Assembly (NCBI GenBank): GCA_964516605.1
Contig: CAZFAA010000046.1
Coordinates: forward strand, 1 to 14,865
Reading direction: 5' to 3'
Length of the DNA stretch: 14,865 nucleotides
Source: GCA-2732805 sp964516605
GTDB lineage: Bacteria > Pseudomonadota > Gammaproteobacteria > Coxiellales > Coxiellaceae
Positions 1 to 5,962 of the stretch are shown here, piece by piece. The notes below the pieces were generated by a model that was not told where the DNA came from, made no database searches, and was given only the letters and a program-made list of their open reading frames with translations. A program made the position numbers and the translations under genes. The first letter of the stretch is position 1, and every line of letters starts with the position of its first letter.

Positions 1-429
1 ATTTTTTCAGATGATCAGGTGAGTGCTGAGCAAGAGGCTTTTGTGGAGGAGATTTTTTCTCTTATTAGCCTTATTGTTTTTCTGGAAGAGGAGCGGTTGA
101 TGTCAGCTATGACTGCTGTGTCGGGCTCGGGGATTGCCTACTATTTTCGTATTATGGAAATCATGGAGCAAGAGGCGGTTGAGTTCGGATTACCTGCTGA
201 AGTGGCAAAAATAATGGTCGCGCAAACAGCACTTGGAGCTGCAAAATTAGCGCTCGAATCCGAAGAGGATTTGGCGGCATTGCGTCGCGCTGTTGTGTCC
301 GCAGGCGGTACAACTGAACGCGCTTTACATGCAATGGATGCAGCGAATCTCGCCACTGTAATACAAAGTGGCCTGCGTGCGGCGTTAAATCGTTCACAAG
401 AAATAACCGAGGAATTATGCAAATTTTAA
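1..429 (+). CDS. proC: pyrroline-5-carboxylate reductase, C-terminal part (5' end outside window)
   Basis: This is the 3' portion of proC, whose product makes L-proline from 1-pyrroline-5-carboxylate with NAD(P)H in the cytoplasm. The reading frame is open from base 1, so the gene begins outside the window; about 142 residues are visible, which is the C-terminal helical dimerisation domain. Family marks seen are ALTALSGSG-like 'TAVSGSGIAYYF', the block 'QTALGAAKLALES', and 'SAGGTTERALHAM', which is the conserved P5CR signature near the active site. The usual Pro in SGSGPAY is Ile here. The N-terminal Rossmann domain is off the window. The last 13 bases overlap the start of the yggT gene, so the two are almost certainly cotranscribed, as in many gammaproteobacteria. 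A GTG at base 19 lies inside the domain and is not the true start. Confidence 0.95.
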   Translation: MFSDDQVSAEQEAFVEEIFSLISLIVFLEEERLMSAMTAVSGSGIAYYFRIMEIMEQEAVEFGLPAEVAKIMVAQTALGAAKLALESEEDLAALRRAVVSAGGTTERALHAMDAANLATVIQSGLRAALNRSQEITEELCKF

Positions 430-983
430 CAGATATTATTCGGCACGTATTTGACGTATGTATTTTTATTTTATTGTTGCGGTTTATTTTACAAAAGCTG
501 CAGGCGAGTTGGTACAACCCAGTGACCAAGATCATTGCCAGTCTCACCAATCCCGTTGTAAACCCGGCGCGACATGTTATTCCAGGTTATAAGGGTTTTG
601 ATTGGTCGATTATAGGGGTTGCTGTATTGGCTCAGATTTTTGCGCTCTATATTATGGGTTGGATGCGTTTTGGCGTGACGTTTCATTTTGGTGCGGTGCT
701 TTTTGTTGCGGCAGTTACTTTATTGTCGCACATAGCGACTATTTTTTTGGTCTCAGTTGTTATTTGGGCATTCTTTACGTGGTTTACTGCAGCGCAATAT
801 AACCCTGTTGCCGAGATTACCGGACTGATCTCCCATCCATTGTTGACCCTGACACGCCGTTTTGTGCCATTGATTTATGGCCTGGATCTATCTCCTGCTA
901 TAACGGTTATTGGGTTGTCGTCCATCATCAGTTTTATATTGGATCCTTTGCTGCGTTTAGGGATGCAGTTGGCGCTAACATGA
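417..983 (+). CDS. yggT: YggT-family integral membrane protein, two YggT domains
   Basis: A 188-residue inner-membrane protein made of two YggT repeats. Each repeat has a hydrophobic helix, then a short amphipathic stretch with a conserved 'YNPVT/A' motif (residues 33-37 and 128-132), a 'NPVVNPARHVIP' or 'HPLLTLTRRFVP' segment (about 45-56 and 140-151), then another helix. Hydrophobic spans are near residues 11-27, 63-82, 91-120 and 159-180. The ATG overlaps the end of proC by 13 bases, giving translational coupling; the proC-yggT order is widespread. The molecular function of YggT is not established; links to osmotic shock tolerance and, in other phyla, to division or membrane organisation have been proposed for relatives. 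Family identification is strong, function is open. Confidence 0.92.
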   Translation: MQILTDIIRHVFDVCIFILLLRFILQKLQASWYNPVTKIIASLTNPVVNPARHVIPGYKGFDWSIIGVAVLAQIFALYIMGWMRFGVTFHFGAVLFVAAVTLLSHIATIFLVSVVIWAFFTWFTAAQYNPVAEITGLISHPLLTLTRRFVPLIYGLDLSPAITVIGLSSIISFILDPLLRLGMQLALT

Positions 984-1219
984 TGAGCGCAGGTTGAGAG
1001 ACCTGCTCGTTACCGTAATTGTTGTCTGCATCATAAGAAGCGAAATGTTTATATAACTTATTGAAAAAAAGCATAAGTCGTACTGAAATGACCTTGGATT
1101 AGCACAGCACAGAGAATAAAAGCTTGAGATCTCTCTAAAAAGTGTGTAGATTGTGGAAATTACATCCGAATATCTGTTTATCTTTCAATTCTTACTGTAT
1201 AGGTTTTTAGGAGCCCCTA
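984..1219 (+). promoter_or_regulatory. intergenic region ahead of trxA, presumed promoter region
   Basis: A 236-bp AT-rich stretch with no gene. It should hold the trxA promoter but no hexamer pair stands out. The best candidate is TTGAAA (1061-1066), 17 bases, TGAAAT (1084-1089). An imperfectly placed inverted repeat ACTTAT-N11-ATAAGT (1056-1078) overlaps that -35, and a GAGATCTC palindrome lies at 1126-1133. A clear Shine-Dalgarno AGGAGC at 1209-1214 fixes the trxA start. No RNA gene was recognised. Confidence 0.3.
985..1008 (+). terminator. weak hairpin just after yggT, possible terminator
   Basis: GAGC(GC)AGGT pairs with ACCTGCTC across a 6-base loop, starting two bases after the yggT stop. 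The stem has a 2-base bulge and there is no clean T-run behind it (GTTACCGTAATTG), so if it ends transcription it is a poor intrinsic terminator. Low confidence. Confidence 0.3.
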
Positions 1220-1546
1220 ATGAGTGATTTAATTCATGCGACGTCTGATGCTGATTTTGAAGCAGATGTAATTAATTCAGATATACCCGTTTTAGTTGAT
1301 TTTTGGGCGCCGTGGTGTGGTCCTTGTAAGATGATTGCGCCCGTGTTGAAAGAAGTTGCAGGCGATTATGAAGGTCGTTTGAAGATTTTGAAAATGGATG
1401 TTGATAAGAACCCTGAGACACCTGTTAAGTATGGTGTTCGTGGCATCCCAAATTTAATTATTTTTAAAGATGGCGTGGTAGTAGATTCAAAAGTTGGTGC
1501 ATTAGCCAAGTCACAACTGATCGAGTTTATAGATGATAATATCTAA
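1220..1546 (+). CDS. trxA: thioredoxin 1
   Basis: A 108-residue thioredoxin, a cytoplasmic protein-disulfide reductase kept reduced by thioredoxin reductase. The length matches E. coli TrxA (109 with Met). The active site WCGPC is at residues 32-36 in the context 'FWAPWCGPCKMIAPVL', and the buried Asp is D27. The cis-proline loop is 'RGIPNL' with P77; E. coli has Thr after this Pro, here it is Asn78, a position that touches substrates in thioredoxin-fold proteins. The conserved 'VGALAKSQL' C-terminal helix entry is present. AGGAGC lies 6 bases before the ATG. rho follows after 80 bp, the standard gammaproteobacterial order. Confidence 0.98.
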   Translation: MSDLIHATSDADFEADVINSDIPVLVDFWAPWCGPCKMIAPVLKEVAGDYEGRLKILKMDVDKNPETPVKYGVRGIPNLIIFKDGVVVDSKVGALAKSQLIEFIDDNI

Positions 1547-1626
1547 ACATCTTGGGTTTGTGCGCCGTAATTTTTCTTCTTTTTCCCGTCTAAAATCTAT
1601 TTTATAAACTACATCAGTGAGTCACT
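1547..1626 (+). promoter_or_regulatory. rho leader with pyrimidine tract and start-proximal palindrome
   Basis: The 80 bases between trxA and rho carry an unbroken 17-base pyrimidine run (1571-1587, T-rich ending CCC) and an AGTGA-G-TCACT palindrome (1616-1626) that abuts the rho ATG and covers the only Shine-Dalgarno-like bases (GTGAG). No rhoL-type leader ORF was found. E. coli rho is known to be autoregulated through Rho-dependent attenuation in its leader; a pyrimidine-rich unstructured RNA fits the Rho primary-site preference, but assigning that role here is inference. Confidence 0.3.
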
Positions 1627-2886
1627 ATGAATTTAACGGAACTTAAGCGCGAGCCTATCCAGGTTTTGAGTAAGATTGCTCAGGACATGGAAATTGAAAA
1701 TGTTGCCAGTATGCGTAAACAAGATATGACTTTTGCTATTTTGAAGTCGCATGCAAAAAAGGGGGAAAGTATTTTTGGCGGTGGTACGCTTGAGATTTTA
1801 CCTGATGGCTTTGGTTTTCTGCGCGCTGGTGATTGCTCTTATTTAGCAGGCCCTGATGATATTTACGTTTCCCCTAGTCAAATACGCCGCTTTAATTTAC
1901 GTACCGGCGATACATTAGTTGGTAAGATTCGCCCCCCAAAACAAGCAGAACGTTATTTTGCATTACTTGAGGTAGACTCGATCAATGACGAGGCTCCGGA
2001 AAAAACCAAATCTAAGATTCTTTTTGAAAATTTAACGCCACTCCATCCTAATGAACGGCTGCAAATGCAGATTGGCAACGGCAGTACGGAAGATATTACA
2101 GCGCGTGTTATTGATTTGGTGGCGCCGATTGGCAAAGGGCAGCGTGGTTTGATTGTATCACCGCCCAAAGCCGGTAAAACCATCATGATGCAGAATATTG
2201 CGCATTCTATTACGCATAACTATCCTGATTGCTATCTAATCGTATTATTGATTGATGAACGCCCTGAAGAAGTGACGGAGATGCGTCGTTCTGTTAAGGG
2301 TGAAGTGATTGCGTCAACGTTTGATGAGCCTGCACTACGTCATGTGCAAGTCGCTGAGATGGTTATTGAAAAAGCTAAACGCTTGGTCGAACATAAGAAA
2401 GACGTGATTATTCTTTTAGATTCGATTACGCGTTTGGCGCGTGCCTATAACACCGTTGTACCGTCCTCGGGAAAAGTGTTAACAGGTGGTGTGGATGCCA
2501 ATGCACTGCAACGACCAAAGCGATTTTTTGGTGCGGCGCGTAACATTGAAGAAGGTGGTAGTTTAACGATTATTGCATCAGCATTAGTAGATACGGGTTC
2601 TAAAATGGATGAGGTCATTTACGAAGAATTTAAAGGTACAGGTAATATGGAAATCCATTTAGATCGTCGTATTGCTGAAAGACGCCAGTTCCCCGCGATC
2701 AACATTAACCGTTCTGGTACGCGTCGAGAAGAGCTGATTACCAAACCAGATGAGCTGCAAAAGATGTGGATTCTGCGCAAGATTTTACATCCAATGGATG
2801 AGGTTGCAGCGAATGAATTCCTGATTGATCGTTTAAAACTGTGTAAAACAAACGATGAATTTTTTAATTCCATGAAAGGGCAGTAA
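1627..2886 (+). CDS. rho: transcription termination factor Rho
   Basis: A hexameric RNA helicase/ATPase that ends transcription of untranslated RNA. The 419-residue length equals E. coli Rho and the numbering is collinear. The N-terminal helical Rho_N domain covers about 1-47; the cold-shock-like RNA-binding domain follows with RNP-type motif 'GFGFLR' at 61-66. The ATPase domain has P-loop 'SPPKAGKT' (178-185, with K181 and K184 as in E. coli), catalytic E211 in 'IDERPEEV', Walker B 'DVIILLD' ending at D265, and the Q-loop 'LTGGVDANAL'. The end 'KTNDEFF' is also typical. No insertion domain is present, unlike actinobacterial Rho. The start at ATG 1627 keeps the canonical 'MNLTELK' N-terminus. 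Confidence 0.99.
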   Translation: MNLTELKREPIQVLSKIAQDMEIENVASMRKQDMTFAILKSHAKKGESIFGGGTLEILPDGFGFLRAGDCSYLAGPDDIYVSPSQIRRFNLRTGDTLVGKIRPPKQAERYFALLEVDSINDEAPEKTKSKILFENLTPLHPNERLQMQIGNGSTEDITARVIDLVAPIGKGQRGLIVSPPKAGKTIMMQNIAHSITHNYPDCYLIVLLIDERPEEVTEMRRSVKGEVIASTFDEPALRHVQVAEMVIEKAKRLVEHKKDVIILLDSITRLARAYNTVVPSSGKVLTGGVDANALQRPKRFFGAARNIEEGGSLTIIASALVDTGSKMDEVIYEEFKGTGNMEIHLDRRIAERRQFPAININRSGTRREELITKPDELQKMWILRKILHPMDEVAANEFLIDRLKLCKTNDEFFNSMKGQ

Positions 2887-2942
2887 TACCATACGGCTTG
2901 AATGGCTCGTGGTACGCTACAGATCACTGAGCAGTGGTGGAT

Positions 2943-3647
2943 ATGACAACCAAGCAAACCATACTGATTGTTGAAGATGAAGTGCCCATTCGCACCATGG
3001 TGCGTTATGCTCTGGAAAAAGCGGGTTTTTCTGTTAAAGAAGCTGCAGATGCTGTATTGGCGGAGCACGTTATTACAGAACAACTTCCAGATTTAATTCT
3101 ATTAGATTGGATGTTGCCTAATATGTCTGGTCTTGAATTTACGCGCCGCCTTAAAAAAAATACGATAACACAAGGTGTGCCCATTATTTTATTAACGGCT
3201 AAGGCCGAGGAAGATAATAAGGTGATGGGGCTAGAGGTGGGTGCGGATGATTATGTAGTGAAGCCATTTTCACCACGCGAATTGGTTGCTCGCATCCGTG
3301 CTGTATTGCGCCGTGGTGGCGTTCACGAAGACAGTGGATTGCTGCAGGTGCGTCATTTAACGGTAGATACCAAGAGCCAGCGTTGTTCAATATCGGGACA
3401 ACCAGTAAAGCTGGGGCCACTTGAGTTTCGATTACTGTGTTTTTTCTTGCGTCATCGCGATCGTGTTTACAGCCGTGATGAATTATTAACATACGTTTGG
3501 GGTGAGCACGCTTATGTCGATGAGCGTACGGTGGATGTGCATATTCGTCGCTTGCGTCGTAATTTAACGGAAGGTGAGCATCATAAATTAATTCAAACGG
3601 TGCATGGATCTGGCTACCGTTTTTCAGAAAAAGATCATGACCGGTAA
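2943..3647 (+). CDS. phoB: phosphate regulon response regulator PhoB (OmpR/PhoB family)
   Basis: A 234-residue DNA-binding response regulator, activator of phosphate-starvation genes in relatives. Counting from the ATG at 2943, the receiver domain spans about 6-122 with acidic pair E11/D12 in 'VEDE', phosphoacceptor D55 in 'LLDWMLP', switch T85 and K107 in 'VKPFSP'. The C-terminal winged helix spans about 135-230, with 'YVDERTVDVHIRRLRR' as recognition helix and 'HGSGYRF' wing, very close to E. coli PhoB ('VEDRTVDVHIRRLRK', 'RGTGYRF'), which favours PhoB over other family members. Two GTG codons (2934, 2937) could add three or two residues; neither has a better ribosome site. It starts 56 bp after rho and overlaps phoR by 11 bases. 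Confidence 0.93.
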   Translation: MTTKQTILIVEDEVPIRTMVRYALEKAGFSVKEAADAVLAEHVITEQLPDLILLDWMLPNMSGLEFTRRLKKNTITQGVPIILLTAKAEEDNKVMGLEVGADDYVVKPFSPRELVARIRAVLRRGGVHEDSGLLQVRHLTVDTKSQRCSISGQPVKLGPLEFRLLCFFLRHRDRVYSRDELLTYVWGEHAYVDERTVDVHIRRLRRNLTEGEHHKLIQTVHGSGYRFSEKDHDR

Positions 3648-4635
3648 GCCTACACATACAGATCAATTGTTAGCAGAAGCTTTGCCAGAAGGCATCATAT
3701 TTCTTGATAAAGCCGGACATGTTTTGTGGTGTAATGCGATGGTGTGTTCGTTGCTGGGATTGAAGGATCAGTACCTGAATAAACATATTGATCGTGTCTT
3801 GCATAAAAAAGTATTGGCTCAATTGAAAAAAGACAATGCGATTGAAATCGTTTTGCCAAGTAATCCTAATAGTTATATGCACTTGAATTTACGCTCTTAT
3901 GATGACGATCAATGGTTGGTCATTGTGCGTGATGTGACGTTAACGCATAAGTTAGAGAGTATGCGTAAAGATTTTGTTGCAAACGTATCACATGAGTTGC
4001 GTACGCCACTCACTGTATTTCAAGGGTACCTTGAGTTGTTAAAAGATAATGTTGATTTAGATAAAGAGCAATTATCTGAAATTGTGATGCATATGGACAG
4101 TCAAGCGAGTCGCATGCACCATTTGGTTGAGGATTTATTGTTGTTATCGCGGCTTGAAAGTGTTGAGCCGGATATGGAGCGACACCAAACAGTTCCAGTT
4201 GCATCGATGTTACGTAATATTTGTGATGATGCTATTTCGTTGAGTGGTAAACGCCAACACGAATTTGTATTGGAACTGGATGAATCACTTACGCTTAATG
4301 CTGATCCTGCTGAATTGCGCAGTGCCTTTTCAAATTTAGTATACAATGCGGTAAATTACACGCCAGCGGGTGGAGTGATTACGATACGTTGGTATCGACG
4401 CGAGAATATTATTTATATGGAAGTGGAAGATACGGGAATTGGTATTGAGCGCAAGCACCTTTCGCGCATTACGCAACGTTTTTACCGTGTAGATAAAGCA
4501 CGTTCTTCAGCAGCAGGTGGCACAGGCTTGGGGTTGGCCTTAGTAAAACACGTGTTATTACGCCATTATGGTGATCTTGAGATTGAGAGCGAGCTAGGAA
4601 AAGGCTCTTTATTTCGTTGTGTTTTTACAGCATGA
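3637..4635 (+). CDS. phoR: phosphate regulon sensor kinase PhoR, lacking the membrane region
   Basis: A 332-residue histidine kinase paired with PhoB. From the ATG at 3637 the order is: PAS domain about 8-100 ('ALPEGIIFLDKAGHVLWCN'), then dimerisation/phosphoacceptor helix with H119 in 'FVANVSHELRTPLTV', then the ATPase domain with N-box 'NLVYNAVNYTP' (233-243), G1 'DTGIGI' (265-270), 'RFYRVDKARS' and G2 'GGTGLGL' (294-300). Similarity to E. coli PhoR (431 aa) begins at its PAS domain; the roughly 95 upstream residues that hold the two membrane helices and charged linker are absent. phoB lies directly upstream and overlaps, so no missing 5' exon-like piece can be hidden there. ATG 3604 would add 11 residues within phoB and still no membrane segment. 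The protein is predicted to be soluble. No pst or phoU genes are nearby. Confidence 0.9.
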   Translation: MTGKPTHTDQLLAEALPEGIIFLDKAGHVLWCNAMVCSLLGLKDQYLNKHIDRVLHKKVLAQLKKDNAIEIVLPSNPNSYMHLNLRSYDDDQWLVIVRDVTLTHKLESMRKDFVANVSHELRTPLTVFQGYLELLKDNVDLDKEQLSEIVMHMDSQASRMHHLVEDLLLLSRLESVEPDMERHQTVPVASMLRNICDDAISLSGKRQHEFVLELDESLTLNADPAELRSAFSNLVYNAVNYTPAGGVITIRWYRRENIIYMEVEDTGIGIERKHLSRITQRFYRVDKARSSAAGGTGLGLALVKHVLLRHYGDLEIESELGKGSLFRCVFTA

Positions 4636-4806
4636 GCTTAAAAAGCTCGTTGACAAGAGCGTGATTTACGCTAGTTCATTAACCTATTGATTTATAAGCA
4701 TCGCCATAATGTGGCGCCAGTTTGATGCCGCCTGGCCTGGGTAAGATAGTATTAAAAATATACTATACTAAAAACCGTTTCTGCTGGGCGATGACAGGAA
4801 GTCGGT
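4634..4806 (+). promoter_or_regulatory. intergenic region with four successive inverted repeats
   Basis: Between phoR and the 173-aa gene lie four perfect inverted repeats: GAGCTT-N3-AAGCTC (4634-4648, over the phoR stop), AGCGT-N5-ACGCT (4658-4672), CGCCA-N5-TGGCG (4702-4716, enclosed by GCATC...GATGC at 4698-4728) and TAGTAT-N7-ATACTA (4747-4765, followed by a second TACTA). The first may slow or end transcription but has no T-run. The last overlaps -10-like TATACT (4759-4764 region) and may be an operator or promoter; TTGATG (4722-4727) with GATAGT (4745-4750) at 17-base spacing is an alternative. Roles are inference. Confidence 0.4.
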
Positions 4807-5328
4807 ATGGTTACTACAACAAATGACATGCATATTGATGTGCGCGCTGTTAAAGATACACATTCTGCGGCATTGCAGTCTATTGGTTCTGATGAATCGA
4901 TCGTCTTGATTATCTCTTCCACCGCTGAGAATAAAGACGCGGGGATATTTATCGTATTTTCGCCAGACATGCATATCATCACAGGCGGTATTTATGCTGA
5001 TGGGCACGGACATGAAATTAAAATAACAGCCGATGCAGCGCCTGTAGTTTTAGAGTCGATTGAGCTACGTTGTTCAGAGCACCAGCTTACCTTGCTGCAT
5101 GCAGTTGATCAGAGTATGGTTCTTGATGTGAATAATAGGGCGGGATTTGTCAGTATTGTTGATGGTGAAGGAAATCGTGAGGATTTTCAGACAACTGTTC
5201 TGCAAGAGCTTGAGGATTTAGGGTTGGATTATTCTGTTGCCAGTGGCTGTGTATCGCATGCTGAAAATGTATTATTACCCGCTGATGCACAACCTGATGC
5301 ATCAAGTCAGACACGATTTCGCCCATGA
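4807..5328 (+). CDS. hypothetical protein, 173 aa, soluble and acidic
   Basis: I do not recognise this protein. It starts at ATG 4807 with AGGAAG (4796-4801) at good spacing, so it is likely translated. There is no signal peptide or membrane span. The sequence alternates short hydrophobic strands and polar turns ('ESIVLIISS', 'AGIFIVFSP', 'MHIITGGIY', 'PVVLESIEL', 'QLTLLHAV', 'AGFVSIVDG'), suggesting a beta-rich fold of about 130 residues. A helical acidic part follows ('TTVLQELEDLGLDY') and then a polar, probably disordered tail rich in Ala, Asp, Gln and Ser. Only two Cys are present. Its last 27 bases overlap the convergent padR gene. It could belong with phoBR by position, but a regulatory-looking gap separates them, so no function is assigned. 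Confidence 0.75.
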   Translation: MVTTTNDMHIDVRAVKDTHSAALQSIGSDESIVLIISSTAENKDAGIFIVFSPDMHIITGGIYADGHGHEIKITADAAPVVLESIELRCSEHQLTLLHAVDQSMVLDVNNRAGFVSIVDGEGNREDFQTTVLQELEDLGLDYSVASGCVSHAENVLLPADAQPDASSQTRFRP

Positions 5329-5829
5329 CAGCTGGGCGTGATAAACATCGATAAAGTGATTTAATGTTAATAGAATAAAATGACAATCAGTGCGTTGTTC
5401 GCGTTGTTTTTCCATATTTTCTTTTAAACAGATAATGTCATCCAGTCGAGTTTGTGTTGTGCTGATGAAGCGTTGCAGCTGTTCTTGCAGTCTATGTGGC
5501 TCCATATATTCAGCCAATGAAATTTTTACCAATAAATTATTGCGGTAAAAATCAGGTTCTTCAGAAGTATTTAACCAGTTGAGCAATGCATCACGACCTT
5601 GTGTGGTTAAGTGGTATATTTTTTTGGGACGATTGCCATCACCGACATCAAGTTCCATTGATATCAGCCCTGCTTTTTCAAGTTTTTTTAAGCTCGGGTA
5701 AATTTGAGAGTTGGTTTCAGAGCCGTATAAATTCGCAATTTTAAGCAGCAATTTTTTAATGTCGTAACCGGAGTGGGGTCCATGCATCAGATAGCCGAGG
5801 ATTTTATATTGGTTTTTTGTGAGATGCAT
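5302..5829 (-). CDS. PadR-family transcriptional regulator
   Basis: A 175-residue cytoplasmic DNA-binding protein from the ATG whose complement is at 5827-5829 ('MHLTKNQYKILGYLMHGPHSGYD'). An upstream TTG (5889) would add 20 residues, but the family N-terminus fits the ATG. Residues about 4-80 form the PadR winged helix: 'LGYLMHGPHSGYDIKK', 'SQIYPSLKKLEKAGLI' and wing 'RPKKIYHLTTQGRDAL'. The rest, starting 'FYRNNLLVKISLAEY', is the long helical C-terminal dimerisation domain (Vir_act_alpha_C type, as in AphA and PadR). It is divergent from an EmrAB-like pump and shares a 133-bp control region with it. In well-known cases (LmrR, phenolic-responsive PadR) such regulators repress a neighbouring efflux or detoxification gene and are relieved by an aromatic ligand; that role is inferred here. 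Confidence 0.9.
   Translation of the reverse strand: MHLTKNQYKILGYLMHGPHSGYDIKKLLLKIANLYGSETNSQIYPSLKKLEKAGLISMELDVGDGNRPKKIYHLTTQGRDALLNWLNTSEEPDFYRNNLLVKISLAEYMEPHRLQEQLQRFISTTQTRLDDIICLKENMEKQREQRTDCHFILLTLNHFIDVYHAQLSWAKSCLT
5320..5338. other. GC-rich hairpin at the convergent gene junction
   Basis: CGCCCA-N7-TGGGCG is a perfect 6-bp stem spanning the stop codon of the 173-aa gene and lying inside the 3' end of convergent padR. Neither strand shows a T-run after it, so it is not a classical intrinsic terminator, though it could act as an RNA 3'-end stabiliser or pause in this gapless convergent junction. Confidence 0.35.
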
Positions 5830-5877
5830 AGTTAGAACTCTGGATGGAATAACAGAAAGTATTAACCTTATCAGACA

Positions 5878-5909
5878 ATAGGTCGCCAAGATAGGTCTTG
5901 ACGACCTAT
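5878..5909. promoter_or_regulatory. inner near-perfect palindrome, candidate PadR operator
   Basis: TAGGTCGCCAAGA (5879-5891) and TCTTGACGACCTA (5896-5908) pair at 12 of 13 positions across a 4-base spacer TAGG; one more pair (5878/5909) extends it. The half TAGGTC also occurs in the spacer region (5892-5897). The palindrome overlaps the probable emrA promoter and lies upstream of padR, the right place for a dimeric repressor controlling both directions. It is not the ATGT-N8-ACAT motif reported for some PadR proteins. Confidence 0.7.
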
Positions 5910-5912
5910 AAT
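5883..5912 (+). promoter_or_regulatory. candidate sigma-70 promoter for the emrAB-like operon
   Basis: A consensus -10 TATAAT lies at 5907-5912. The best -35 is TCGCCA (5883-5888; four of six bases) with an 18-base spacer. Transcription would begin near 5919, giving a leader of about 45 bases. The inner palindrome covers the whole promoter, so a bound regulator would block RNA polymerase. An alternative, TTGACG (5898-5903) with TAAGCT (5921-5926), has a much weaker -10. Confidence 0.5.
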
Positions 5913-5962
5913 TTTAACGGTAAGCTATTGGGTAATAACTAGTCAGATAAGGTGAGTAAGTT

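Larger units (their letters stand above)
5865..5953. repeat. outer inverted repeat framing the padR/emrA control region
   Basis: ACCTTATCAGAC (5865-5876) is matched in inverse orientation by GTCAGATAAGGT (5942-5953), 11 of 12 bases, with 65 bases between. Read in the direction of transcription, each divergent gene is therefore preceded by GTC(A/T)GATAAGGT: the right arm overlaps the emrA Shine-Dalgarno (AAGGTGAG), the left arm sits about 36 bases before padR. Directly visible; role as regulator site or RNA element is inferred. Confidence 0.6.

Noticed and set aside
161..550. Long open frames on the - strand opposite proC-yggT, rho, phoB and phoR
   Set aside because: They are opposite well-identified genes, have no family features and are explained by codon bias of the real genes.
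2889..2915. Bulged hairpin TACC..ACGGC / GC..CGTGGTA after the rho stop, considered as the rho terminator
   Set aside because: Two bulges, a short stem and no T-run; phoB starts only 56 bp after rho, so read-through is likely.
3604..3636. Longer phoR start at ATG 3604
   Set aside because: It lies deep inside phoB and codes in the shadow of its conserved C-terminal end; ATG 3637 gives the usual short overlap. Neither start supplies a membrane segment.
4709..4744. 11-codon frame (MWRQFDAAWPG) before the 173-aa gene, considered as a leader peptide
   Set aside because: No ribosome site, and it overlaps inverted repeats that explain the sequence better.
4791..4828. Two ATGACA elements (TGTCAT on the - strand) near the 173-aa gene start, considered as a Pho box
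   Set aside because: The two are 32 bases apart rather than in 11-base direct repeats, the spacer shows no repeat, and one lies inside the coding region.
5830..5889. TTG start giving padR 20 extra N-terminal residues
   Set aside because: The PadR fold starts at the internal ATG (5829), and the extra codons run through the palindromic operator and promoter region.
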